Positions 35,018 through 44,023 of a stretch of 64,000 nucleotides of DNA are shown here, one piece after another (position 1 is the first letter of the stretch; each line of letters begins with the position of its first letter). The stretch is from Pedobacter alluvionis. GTDB lineage: Bacteria; Bacteroidota; Bacteroidia; Sphingobacteriales; Sphingobacteriaceae. The DNA is taken from assembly GCF_003664035.1 (NCBI RefSeq), contig NZ_RCCK01000014.1:62001-126000 (forward strand), written 5' to 3'. The notes under the pieces were generated by a model. It made no database searches. It had not been told where the DNA came from and saw only the letters and a list, made by a program, of their open reading frames with translations. A program made the position numbers and the translations under genes.

Positions 35018-35761
35018 ATGGAACCGAAAAATAACAAGCCCATCATCGTCATAAAAGATCTTGTCAAATCATTTGGAGACAAAGTGATATTAGATGGATT
35101 TAACTTGACTGTAGAACGGGGAACCAATGTGGTTATCCTTGGAAAGTCTGGCTCTGGAAAATCTGTTTTGATAAAGTGCATTATTGGATTGCTTAAGCCT
35201 GAAAGTGGGAGCATTTTCGTGAATGAAGATAATATAACCGCACTAAGTGAAGATGAACTGGATGAAACACGCACTAAAATCGGATTTTTATTTCAAAGCA
35301 ATGCCTTATACGATTCGATGACGATCAGGGAAAATCTGGAATTCCCATTGCTCAGGCATTGGGTTGACATCACCCGGGAAGAAGTGGATCGACTGGTGAG
35401 TGAAGCTTTAGAAAACGTAGATCTGTTGCACACTATAGACATGATGCCTTCAGAACTGTCAGGAGGAATGCTAAAGCGTGTTGCCCTTGCAAGAACTATG
35501 ATCCTACGCCCGGAAATAATTCTTTATGATGAGCCAACAACCGGGCTTGATCCGGTAACCTCCAGGGAGATAGAAAACCTTATTTTAAAATTACAGGAAA
35601 AGAATCATACCTCTTCTATAATCATATCTCATGACATGAACTGCGTTAAAAATACAGCTGATGTGGTAGTGCTGTTGCTGGAGGGGAAAAGCTATGCTCA
35701 GGGAAGTTTTGAGGAACTAGCGCAATCTACAGATAAAAATATTAAACAGTTTTTTGATTAA
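35018..35761 (+). CDS. mlaF: MlaF-family ABC transporter ATPase
   Basis: The 247-residue ATPase has Walker A GKSGSGKSV (about residues 43-51), a Q loop in FLFQSNALYDSMT, the signature LSGGMLKRVALART (about 148-161), Walker B IILYDEPTTGLDP and the H loop in IIISHDMN. The L-S-G-G-M signature is typical of the Mla/Mce ATPases. It powers the neighbouring permease and MCE subunit. It is complete and has the usual family length. Confidence 0.94.
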   Translation: MEPKNNKPIIVIKDLVKSFGDKVILDGFNLTVERGTNVVILGKSGSGKSVLIKCIIGLLKPESGSIFVNEDNITALSEDELDETRTKIGFLFQSNALYDSMTIRENLEFPLLRHWVDITREEVDRLVSEALENVDLLHTIDMMPSELSGGMLKRVALARTMILRPEIILYDEPTTGLDPVTSREIENLILKLQEKNHTSSIIISHDMNCVKNTADVVVLLLEGKSYAQGSFEELAQSTDKNIKQFFD

Positions 35762-35772
35762 ATAAATATGTC

Positions 35773-36780
35773 ATGGCAAATGAAAAAATAAACAGTGTTA
35801 AATTAGGGGCATTTGTGCTATCGGGTTTAATACTAATGATACTGGCCTTTTTTATCATTGGTAAGAATAAGAATCTATTCGGCAATGACTTTCAGCTAAA
35901 AGCAAAATTCACTAATTTAAATGGTCTCACTACAGGCAATAACGTGTTATTTTCAGGCTTTCAGGCTGGAACCGTGAAAGATATAGCGCTTTTAAATGAT
36001 AGTACGATTGAGGTTACCATGCAGATCGATGAAAAGGTAAAGGCCTTTATCGGTAAAAATGCAGTAGCGGCAATAGGTACAGAAGGCTTGATGGGAAATA
36101 AGGTAATCAACATCACTCCGGCAGCAGGCAAAAGTATTAAAGTTGAAGAAGGAGATGTTCTACAGGCAAAAAATATGGCAAATATGGATGAGATAATAGA
36201 TAAGCTTTCTCAGACCAACAATAATGTAGCGACCATATCAGAGGTTTTAAAGGGGACAGTGATGCGTGTTGACAGCAGCGCAATCCTTAGATTGATTAAC
36301 GATGAAACCATTGGAGAAAGTTTAAAAGCATCGTTGCTGAATATCTATAGTACCACTAAAAATGCCAGCAAAATCAGCCTTGATTTAAATCAAATGGTTA
36401 TGAATATCCGAAAAGGTAAAGGAGCAGCTGGCCTTTTACTGACAGATACAACCATTTCTGCAGACCTGAGGGATGCTATCCGTCAAACCAAAATAGCCGT
36501 CGGAAACGCAAATTCCATGACGCGGGAACTGGATGGGATGATCAAGTCTATAGACCACGATCTCAATTATGGGAACAATTCATTTAATACCCTCTTGAAA
36601 GATTCAGTTATGGCGGGAAACATAAGCCAGACGATGGAGAATCTGCAAAAAGGAACTGATGGATTCAATCAAAATATGGAGGCATTGAAACATAACTTCT
36701 TTTTCCGTGGCTATTTCAGGTCTCAGGAACGACAAAAGAAAAAAGAAGCCAAGCTTGCAGAACAAGCCGCACAGCAATAA
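35773..36780 (+). CDS. mlaD: MlaD-like MCE-domain protein
   Basis: The 335-residue product has one N-terminal membrane anchor (about residues 11-29), then an MCE domain (about 40-115: LKAKFTNLNGLTTGNNVLFS, GTEGLMGNKVINI). A long helical C-terminal part (about 140-310) may form the tunnel-like helices seen in MCE assemblies. It ends in a charged KKKEAKLAEQAAQQ tail. It is the periplasmic lipid-binding subunit partnering MlaE and MlaF. Confidence 0.9.
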   Translation: MANEKINSVKLGAFVLSGLILMILAFFIIGKNKNLFGNDFQLKAKFTNLNGLTTGNNVLFSGFQAGTVKDIALLNDSTIEVTMQIDEKVKAFIGKNAVAAIGTEGLMGNKVINITPAAGKSIKVEEGDVLQAKNMANMDEIIDKLSQTNNNVATISEVLKGTVMRVDSSAILRLINDETIGESLKASLLNIYSTTKNASKISLDLNQMVMNIRKGKGAAGLLLTDTTISADLRDAIRQTKIAVGNANSMTRELDGMIKSIDHDLNYGNNSFNTLLKDSVMAGNISQTMENLQKGTDGFNQNMEALKHNFFFRGYFRSQERQKKKEAKLAEQAAQQ

Positions 36781-37239
36781 ATGCTTCTCTACATTTATTA
36801 CGGTGCGGCCGACGAACGCATCGCATGCGTATCAGTAAGTTTATCAGGACTGCTAAATGAATTATTATCTTGCATATCTGCTGATAGCACAATCCAGGAA
36901 TGCTAAACGTATCCATCAATTTTGATATTATTACCAACACAAAAAAATCTAAATGAAAATTTGGAGTAAAGTGACAAAAGCAGGACTTTCATAATATCTA
37001 GTGAGATTTGCCAGAAATAATAAATGTAGATTGAAAAAGCAGTCCTGCTTTGCATTTTCCTATATTATGGCGATTGCATACTCGGCATTTCAATGCAGCT
37101 TTATGCCGACACTCCTATTTAGATCATGATTATTTATGATAAAAATCATCTTCTGACAGTTAGATATTGTTGAAATTGCAATTATGCTGGAGCAACTTAT
37201 TAGAGTTAATGGATAAGTAAAAAACCAGTTTAAACAGCG
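36781..37239. other. Gene-poor stretch with a small ORF and an inverted repeat
   Basis: An ATG directly abuts the mlaD stop and opens a 41-codon frame (36781-36906, MLLYIYYGAADERIACVS...), with no recognisable motif; it could be fortuitous. AAAGCAGGACT (36977-36987) and AGTCCTGCTTT (37041-37051) form an 11-bp inverted repeat around 53 nt. An FNR-like box lies at 37136-37149. Nothing else is supported. Confidence 0.4.
37136..37149. promoter_or_regulatory. FNR-like box upstream of usp (37240-38076)
   Basis: ATGAT-AAAA-ATCAT is a perfect 5+5 dyad containing TGAT-N4-ATCA, centred about 97 nt before the usp ATG. No good TAnnTTTG element lies at the 29.5- or 51-nt offsets. A weak TATGCTGG is found at 40.5 nt, one helical turn from the shorter class. 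Confidence 0.55.
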
Positions 37240-38076
37240 ATGAAAAAAATAATGGTAACCACGGATTTATCCAGCAATTCGAAATCAGCGATTAGAATGG
37301 CTATAAGATTAGCAAAATTAAGGAATTCATCACTGAGTGTTTTGCAGGTATGCCACATTCCCAAACCATATAGCTGGACGCAAATAGCATTCGAAAAGTT
37401 TTTAAAAAAGAGCATGAATAAGCTTACTTCAGAACTCAGTTCTTTTGTATATAAAATATGTCGTTCAATGGGATTGGAGCCATTCAAATTTAGATCTGTA
37501 GTGATTAACTCACTGGAGGTTGTAAGCACGATAATCGATTATGCTGAAAAGGAAAAATTTGAATATATCCTGATCGCTACCCGGGGAGCAGGTATAGTTA
37601 AGAAGCTTTTTGGCACCCATACCAGTGAACTGCTGTCGATTTCTAAAATCCCAGTGATAAGCGTACCAAGCAGTTATCGCTACAGACCAATTAAAACGAT
37701 AATTTATGCAACTGACATGGAAAACTTTGAAGAAGAACTTCCAGGGATTATTGATTTTGCTGCTCCGGTTAATGCCTCAATTCAAATGCTTTCTATCACC
37801 CAATCTTTTGAAGGAATAAACAATCCTAAAGAAACGGAGATGCATCTCGTAAAAAAGTTCAACTTCCAAATAAATTTTGTCCAGGTTAATCGAAACATTG
37901 TTAATTCACTGATTGAAGATATACACCTGTCAATAAAAACAAAACCGAACTCTATGCTCGCTTTATATTCCCATCATGACCGTTCGGGATTCGAGAAACT
38001 GCTGTTTCCCTCTAATGCTGAGCAATATTCGTTCTATTCTAAAATCCCAATCATTGTATTCAATAAGATCCATTGA
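37240..38076 (+). CDS. Universal stress protein, two Usp domains
   Basis: The 278-residue protein begins MKKIMVTTDLSSNSKSAIRMA and has a second Usp unit from about residue 147 (IKTIIYATDMENFEEELPG). The first unit has ILIATRGAGIVKKLFGTHTS, near the position of the nucleotide motif but without the full G-x2-G-x9-G-S form. It is the last of the four island Usps, transcribed alone between the mla operon and the right direct repeat. A perfect FNR-like box lies upstream. Confidence 0.87.
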   Translation: MKKIMVTTDLSSNSKSAIRMAIRLAKLRNSSLSVLQVCHIPKPYSWTQIAFEKFLKKSMNKLTSELSSFVYKICRSMGLEPFKFRSVVINSLEVVSTIIDYAEKEKFEYILIATRGAGIVKKLFGTHTSELLSISKIPVISVPSSYRYRPIKTIIYATDMENFEEELPGIIDFAAPVNASIQMLSITQSFEGINNPKETEMHLVKKFNFQINFVQVNRNIVNSLIEDIHLSIKTKPNSMLALYSHHDRSGFEKLLFPSNAEQYSFYSKIPIIVFNKIH

Positions 38077-38294
38077 GTAAATAACTGGCATTTTGCTAAA
38101 AGTGGTTCCTCCCTATTTTGGTCTGAAATTGATTAAAATGTAATCTCCTAAAAAGGCGCTCCATAAATTCGCCTCTAAACGAGCTTAGTATCATTCATTG
38201 GGTAAAACAGTTAGCAAACTACCAAAAAATGGGTAAGAACCCAATAGTGTGCACAGATTTAACTGCAAACTGTCCATTCTGCTTTTACAATTAG

Positions 38295-39225
38295 ATTTTT
38301 TTTTTCGGATAACAAATTCCTGGCATTTTTAAACTTGATTCTTATAACCTGTAATTAGATGTACAAAAAACTGTTGAAAAGCATTTCACAGACTCCGGAT
38401 TCCTGCATACAAAATATAAACGGAGACCATTATTAAATAGGATTGCAATTGAATTTTGTAAATTAGCGGGTAAAGAATCTACAGATGTTCAGACACAAAG
38501 GGAAAGGCCGTACCTATTCCCATAATCTAAAACTAGCCTCGATCTTATCTACTGTGGCGGGGATTGTGAATATCTCCGGGGTTTTGTCGGTACATACCTT
38601 AACAACGAATGTAACAGGACATTTTGCGTTTTTCTCTGAACAGCTTTTCCTGGAGAACTATAATATGGCTTTTACCTATCTGTATTATATATTGTTTTTT
38701 TTATCCGGTGCCTTTGTATCTGGGCTGATTATGGAATGGGCATCAAAAAACAGATCCCACAATTCTTATATTATCCCTATCTCTCTGGAAATCGGCATCA
38801 TGCTTTCCATAAGTTCGACCTGCTTTTTAGCTCCTACATGGTATCAGACGTATCCATCAGTTATAGCTTCGGCCTTGTTATTTTCTATGGGACTGCAAAA
38901 TGCATTGGTGACAAAGGTTTCGCAATCTGTTGTGAGAACCACCCACCTGACGGGACTCTTCACAGATTTAGGTATAGAACTTTCTCAATTATTACTTTAC
39001 AAAGAAAACTCAGTGTATAAATCAATACGCAGGAGCATTTTCCTTAAAACCATGATCATAAGCGGATTTTTTTTAGGCGGAATGTTGGGTGGACTGGGAT
39101 ATCAGCATTTTAAACTAAAAATATTATTACTTCCTGTTGTAATGCTGCTGGTTGCCCTATGGTATGACCGCCTGTTATTTCGGTATTATCATCTAAAAAG
39201 GAAGTTTAGCGATTCAACGTCAAAA
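38295..39225 (+). repeat. Direct repeat B (right end of island), ~930 bp
   Basis: This is the partner of 5264-6188, same orientation, covering about 190 nt upstream and the intact DUF1275 gene. Differences between the copies are mostly single substitutions. Upstream of it, 38077-38294 holds no gene that I can support. The sharp loss of similarity at both ends suggests the duplicated unit is just this one gene with its promoter. Confidence 0.85.
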
Positions 39226-39228
39226 TAA
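38485..39228 (+). CDS. DUF1275 (YoaK-like) membrane protein, intact copy
   Basis: The 247-residue protein has about six hydrophobic segments and the DUF1275 features GIVNISGV near the first helix, TTNVTGHFAFFSE, LFSMGLQNALVTK and VVRTTHLTGLFTDLGIELSQ. Its transport or enzymatic role is not established for the family. The T run at 38695-38702 (8 T) keeps the frame open, in contrast to 7 T in the left copy. The gene is convergent with the DKNYY gene. It marks the right border of the stress island. Confidence 0.9.
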   Translation: MFRHKGKGRTYSHNLKLASILSTVAGIVNISGVLSVHTLTTNVTGHFAFFSEQLFLENYNMAFTYLYYILFFLSGAFVSGLIMEWASKNRSHNSYIIPISLEIGIMLSISSTCFLAPTWYQTYPSVIASALLFSMGLQNALVTKVSQSVVRTTHLTGLFTDLGIELSQLLLYKENSVYKSIRRSIFLKTMIISGFFLGGMLGGLGYQHFKLKILLLPVVMLLVALWYDRLLFRYYHLKRKFSDSTSK

Positions 39229-39270
39229 ATATATTTTATGAATTGATTTAATACCCTTGCCCGCTTATAA

Positions 39271-39305
39271 TTATGATGTGTTTTATCACTAATATCACAT
39301 CATAA
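39271..39305. terminator. 10-bp inverted repeat between convergent genes
   Basis: TTATGATGTG (39271-39280) and CACATCATAA (39296-39305) are perfect complements around 15 nt. The position between the ends of the DUF1275 gene (+) and the DKNYY gene (-) fits a bidirectional terminator, though U runs are modest. Confidence 0.5.
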
Positions 39306-39326
39306 GGGATTTTAATTTCGGGTTCA

Positions 39327-40859
39327 TCACATTCTTTTTTCATTGCCTTTCTCCCTCTTTAATTCCTGATTTTTGATACGAGAAGGCTTCATATTTACAC
39401 CCAATTTCCTAAGTACCCATAATAATAGTTGAATACCGATAAAAGAAGCTATAATAATCCATAATATCCCTCCAAACCCGATTGAAAATTTCGTATTAAT
39501 TTCAACCAATTCTGTGCGTTTCACTTTAATCATGCGATCCGTATCAACAAGATTACGAATGTCGTCTGTGCGAATTTGCGGGGCAAACAGGGCGGCAACT
39601 GTAGACTGATCATTAATACGGTAAATGGTCTGAGGGATCAGTTGAGAATCACCAAGCTGGTCGAAGTAATAATAAGTGTTTCCATTTTTCCATACAGCGC
39701 CATAATTGCCGCCAACCATGCCTATTTTTTGCCAGCTTCCTTTAGTGGGTTCATCCAACCTGTAAATATGGGTTGACTCGGATTTAAGTCCAGGACTTTT
39801 ATTTCTGCCCCAGACTTGACTGGCCTCAGTGTAAAGAATTTGATGACCATCTGAGAAAATCAGCGGTGCAATTTCTTTGAAATTGCCTTTATTGAAGGGA
39901 TTATCCCTAGTTCTCAAAACTTTCTTTTCTTTCTTATCAAAGTAAAAAATCCCATCCTTGCTTAGGAATAAAGAATGATAAACATGTGCCCCATTTAGAG
40001 ACAATACCCGATAAGGGCTGTGCTGCTTGTCGAAGGCTATATCATTAACATAGACCATACCTTGTTTGGGATCTATAAGATAATCCTCCTGGTTTTGAGC
40101 GTCAATAACTATGGCATGTAAATCAGTATGGTCTTGAAGTGGCAATCTGGTATTTTTGTAATACACATATTGGCCATCTGCCAGGTAGTTTTTATTTTCA
40201 CGAATATCTCCATCATTGTACCATTCTGAGATTTGTCTGAGGCCCGTAGCATGTGCCTGAGGAAGAATTTTACCCTGGTAGTAAGCTAAGTTTCCGTTAG
40301 TCGCAACTTCAGTTTTCAGGATGGCACGATAAGGAACAGGACTGGCATTAAGTATAGTGAGCGGGTAAATATAGGTCTGGGGCTTGTCTCCAATCCCAAG
40401 GCCATATAAACTCATCAAACCTAATTCTGAGAAAAATGATAAATCCTCATTTCTCACACTCATTGAAGCACAGTAACAGGTTTGCTTTCCATCGGTAAAA
40501 TAATCATTGCCGATTGCCCTGGCTGTAGCCGGATTGAAATCTTTAACAATCAGGTTGCCGCAGTATGCATGATTTTTATCTATGCCAAACTGTCGATTTT
40601 GGTAGCTGTCATCAACCAGTCTGAAACTATTGGCATCAGCCTCCTGAACTAAATAGTCTCCATTACTAGGCACAGATGCATATATCTGATTCTGATACAG
40701 GGTAAATACCCCACCTATTTTCTGTCCTTTATTATATATTACATTACTATCCGGCCCCCTGGTTTCTGAAAAAAGAATAAATATCGAAAATGTTATGATA
40801 AAAATTAATAAAACAATGAATGCCGTTTTTCCGACACGCTTATTAATGCTTAGGTTCAT
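39327..40859 (-). CDS. DKNYY-domain membrane protein
   Basis: The 510-residue protein has an N-terminal membrane helix (about 13-31), a long extracytoplasmic part with repeated D-x-x-x-x-Y-Y/C units (DKNHAYCGN, DGKQTCYC, DGQYVYYKNTRL, KNGNTYYYFDQ) typical of DKNYY repeats, and a second helix near the C-terminus (about 464-485), followed by a basic tail ending in KRM. DKNYY repeats are of unknown function and are thought to form repetitive beta structures. It stands alone, just outside the island's right repeat. Confidence 0.75.
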   Translation of the reverse strand: MNLSINKRVGKTAFIVLLIFIITFSIFILFSETRGPDSNVIYNKGQKIGGVFTLYQNQIYASVPSNGDYLVQEADANSFRLVDDSYQNRQFGIDKNHAYCGNLIVKDFNPATARAIGNDYFTDGKQTCYCASMSVRNEDLSFFSELGLMSLYGLGIGDKPQTYIYPLTILNASPVPYRAILKTEVATNGNLAYYQGKILPQAHATGLRQISEWYNDGDIRENKNYLADGQYVYYKNTRLPLQDHTDLHAIVIDAQNQEDYLIDPKQGMVYVNDIAFDKQHSPYRVLSLNGAHVYHSLFLSKDGIFYFDKKEKKVLRTRDNPFNKGNFKEIAPLIFSDGHQILYTEASQVWGRNKSPGLKSESTHIYRLDEPTKGSWQKIGMVGGNYGAVWKNGNTYYYFDQLGDSQLIPQTIYRINDQSTVAALFAPQIRTDDIRNLVDTDRMIKVKRTELVEINTKFSIGFGGILWIIIASFIGIQLLLWVLRKLGVNMKPSRIKNQELKREKGNEKRM

Positions 40860-41134
40860 TTTTTAGGTTATGGAGTAAGAGACGAAAAAATAGCGCATTT
40901 CTTAATGTATTTAATATCAATCAAGAAGTTATTATCAGGTAGAACAACGTAATTGATAAAATGTTTAAGGTGTGCAATTAAGGATAAAATAGTTGAAGCA
41001 TTTAAATATCCACCTAAAAATAAACAACAAAACTTGGCTTAATCCCTATCTTTGACCTTAATGAACAAAAATAAACTAGCGCATTATTCTTCTAAATTAC
41101 CCTTCTTTTCCCATTTCCTTTTAGTATTCAGGCT

Positions 41135-43282
41135 TTATTTAGTACCGATTTCTACCCTACCCCCATTTTTAAACAGATCGTGAGAAATAAAATAACCCTG
41201 GTTTATTTTTCCATCTACTTTAATCTCTGTAATGCCTCTTCCCTTACCAGGCTTGCTGATGGTTAATACTTTACCACTACTGGTTTTCCATTTTACCTCG
41301 TCAAAAAGTGGCGCGGTAACGATGTAAGTTGGATCGGTTGCCGAGAATGGATATAATCCCAACGAAGAAAACACATACCAGGCAGACATTTCGCCGGCGT
41401 CATCCATTCCCGAAAGCGCCAAACCATCGCTTCCTATGCCATATAGTTCATTTAGTATTTTATCAATAATTTTTTGTGATTTTTCTGGCTTGCCAATAAA
41501 AGTATAAGCAAAAGGAGCTTCATGATCTGGCTGGTTGCCCTGGCAGTATTGACCAATCATCGTTTCAACATTACGAGCAATATATTTCGGATTCCAGGGT
41601 ACAGTAAATAAGGAATCCAGTTTGGATTCGAAGCCTTTTGCACCACCATATAACTCAATCAAACCTTTCATATCATGAGGAGCATAAAACGAAACCTGCC
41701 AGGCATTGGCTTCCCTGTACATATATTCGTAATAAGGATATTGCGGATTAAAAGGTTTAATCCAATCGCCATTTTCTAATCTGCCCCTCATAAACCGCGT
41801 AGCCGGATCGAACACATTTTTATAATTTTTAGACCGGCTCATCAGGACATGATAATTACTGCTATCGCCTAATTTTTTAGCGATTTGGGCCAGCGAATAA
41901 TCATCATAGGCATATTCCAGCGTTTTAGAAACCCCTGCCCTGGCTTTGGTTTCTACATGTGGATTTTTAATATCAGGATCTGAAATATACCCTTTCTCAA
42001 TATATTCTTTCACGAAAGGGCGGGCACCACCATCCACATTGGCATTACGCAACAAAATCTGGTAGGTCCCTTTGATATCGAAATCATCTATTCCCCTTAA
42101 ATACGCTCCCGCAATAGAAGAGGCACCATGGTCGCCATGAAAAAAAGTAGGAATAAAACCCGTTTTGTCGCCAACATCTTTCATGGATTTAATTACATCC
42201 AGTGTTACTTTAGGCGTAACTAAGCCTAAAAGCACATCTTTATTTCGATAGGTATCCCAAAGCGATGGTTCAGTATAGTAATTGAAATTTCCTTTTACCA
42301 CATTGCGTTTTGCATCTCTGAACTCACCATTAACATCACTCCTTAAAGCTGGCCATAAAAAAGACCGGTACAAGCAAGAATATAACATTTGTTTTTGTTT
42401 CTCAGTTCCACCTTTAACCTGAATGGTTGATAAAAGCGCCTCCCATTTCTCTGTAGCCTCATGGCGGATCTGCATAAATGTTTTATTGCCGATTTCTTTT
42501 GCCAGATTTTCCTTAGCATTGGCTATACTCACAAACGATAAGCCGATCTTAAGTTCTACAGGTCCTTTATTTCCATCTGCAAGATGAAGAATGGCATAAC
42601 CTGAGCGTTTGCCGGCATCGGTAATATCAAGTTTATCTATCTTTCCGTTCACCACTGCATAAAAGTATACGTTTTCGCCCCCTTGAAAACCTTGTATGGC
42701 CGATGGACCATCTTGTGCGATATTCCAGGTGTTAACGCCACTATTGGCTTTACCCATACTCAATAGGATTTGTTTGTCGGAATTATTTTTGTAGGTATAT
42801 TCATGAAAACCACATCTTAAGGTTGAAGTAAGCCTGACGTTTACCTGGTAATCATCCAAATAAACCTGATAAAATCCTGGTGCCGCACTTTCCTTTTTGT
42901 GCGAAAACTTTGATCCATATTTACCTTGTGGGTTTGATAGCGGTAAAACAGGAATATTACACAGGTTCCAGTGCCCTTTATTGGTGTGTGCAAAACCATA
43001 AATGGTATCGTCTTCGTACTCGTAGCCTGCACCAGAGCCAAATTCCGTAACCGGACTTAATTGTACCATCGCATTAGGCAACGAGCTACCCGGAAAAGTT
43101 AAACCTGCCCACGATCGCCAACCCTCTGGCAATTCATAGCCTAAAATTTTCGGATCGGTTAAAGGCGCCGTGCCAATAAAAGTGTTTACGTATTGGGTTA
43201 GTTTGGTTTGGGCATGAGATTGGTGCAGGCTCACAACAACTACCATTAGGAGAATGATTAAGGATTTGGTTAGCAATTTCAT
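41135..43282 (-). CDS. Glycoside hydrolase family 92 alpha-mannosidase
   Basis: The 715-residue secreted enzyme has a signal peptide (about residues 1-24, ending SHAQ). GH92 hallmarks include GSGAGYEYED near residue 85, FFHGDHGASSIAGAYLRGID in the catalytic (alpha/alpha)6 domain, NQPDHEAPFAYTF and LSGMDDAGEMSAWYVFSSLG. The family comprises calcium-dependent exo-alpha-mannosidases that trim N-glycans and yeast mannan. The protein is slightly shorter than many family members (about 740-780). With the nearby GH125 and GH95 genes it suggests use of eukaryotic glycoprotein glycans. No SusC/SusD pair adjoins it. Confidence 0.94.
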   Translation of the reverse strand: MKLLTKSLIILLMVVVVSLHQSHAQTKLTQYVNTFIGTAPLTDPKILGYELPEGWRSWAGLTFPGSSLPNAMVQLSPVTEFGSGAGYEYEDDTIYGFAHTNKGHWNLCNIPVLPLSNPQGKYGSKFSHKKESAAPGFYQVYLDDYQVNVRLTSTLRCGFHEYTYKNNSDKQILLSMGKANSGVNTWNIAQDGPSAIQGFQGGENVYFYAVVNGKIDKLDITDAGKRSGYAILHLADGNKGPVELKIGLSFVSIANAKENLAKEIGNKTFMQIRHEATEKWEALLSTIQVKGGTEKQKQMLYSCLYRSFLWPALRSDVNGEFRDAKRNVVKGNFNYYTEPSLWDTYRNKDVLLGLVTPKVTLDVIKSMKDVGDKTGFIPTFFHGDHGASSIAGAYLRGIDDFDIKGTYQILLRNANVDGGARPFVKEYIEKGYISDPDIKNPHVETKARAGVSKTLEYAYDDYSLAQIAKKLGDSSNYHVLMSRSKNYKNVFDPATRFMRGRLENGDWIKPFNPQYPYYEYMYREANAWQVSFYAPHDMKGLIELYGGAKGFESKLDSLFTVPWNPKYIARNVETMIGQYCQGNQPDHEAPFAYTFIGKPEKSQKIIDKILNELYGIGSDGLALSGMDDAGEMSAWYVFSSLGLYPFSATDPTYIVTAPLFDEVKWKTSSGKVLTISKPGKGRGITEIKVDGKINQGYFISHDLFKNGGRVEIGTK

Positions 43283-43404
43283 TTACATAAAACGTTTTAG
43301 TGTTATATCAAATATATAAAATCTATCAGTCCTATCCACAAAATATCAGAATAGTTACCATTCACATATTCCATCAGAAATTCGTCATCAGATAGCTATC
43401 GGAT

Positions 43405-43793
43405 GCGAGGAGGCACGACGAAGCAATCTTACAACAGTCGCTACTTGCACTCGCATTAGGATTGCCCCTTACCTTATAATGACGTTTATGTAGACAATGA
43501 TATTCAGTATTATTTTTTTGACCATATAAGACATTTAAGAACCATATAAGCTTACGTGTTCTTATATTTCTTATATGGTGTGAAAGCCTAAAGGATTATT
43601 TAATGTACTAGGTATTCTTACTGTCTAAGGTGGTTAATTAAACAGCATAGTCTTTAATTTTTACGACCACCATAAACATCTTAGCTCTCTTGAGTTTTAC
43701 AGGATGTAAAATCTTAAACCTATAATTTAGAAAGCGCATATAGGACGTCATTCCTATTTTTTTCAGGCCACTTGACCTGATGGTTACTCGCAA
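43405..43793. repeat. Left arm of ~380-bp inverted repeat flanking the GH95 gene
   Basis: This arm is the imperfect reverse complement of 46306-46682. Shared blocks include GCGAGGAGG-CACGACGAAGC, ATTATTTTTTTGACCATATA, GTCTAAGGTGGTTAATTAAA, CTTTAATTTTTACGACCACC, TTTTACAGGATG and GACCTGATGGTTACTCGC. The remaining gene-free sequence 43283-43404 and 43794-44023 shows nothing else I can support. Confidence 0.85.
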
Positions 43794-44023
43794 ATAAGAC
43801 TTCTTGCAGTCTTTCAAATGTTTTAAAAATCGACTATCAATGATCTCAGCTTTTATGAAGAAAATTCAAACCCAAAATGTTAAGATCTGGAGATCTTATA
43901 GCAAATCTAATGCTTAAATAGTTGAATAATTTGCCAAATATCTGGATGCTTTATTGCCTGACTTTACGTGCCTCCTATTCTATTTTATATATCTTTGATT
44001 TACACACTAATCAAATAACCAAC

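Noticed and set aside
43500..43580. Repeated ACCATATAAG motifs as a CRISPR-like array
   Set aside because: The units are palindromic, unevenly spaced and mirrored in the other arm; they are part of the inverted repeat, and no cas gene is present.
43922..44023. Longer GH95 start at TTG 43922
   Set aside because: The ATG at 44024 gives a proper signal peptide; the extension is upstream noise.
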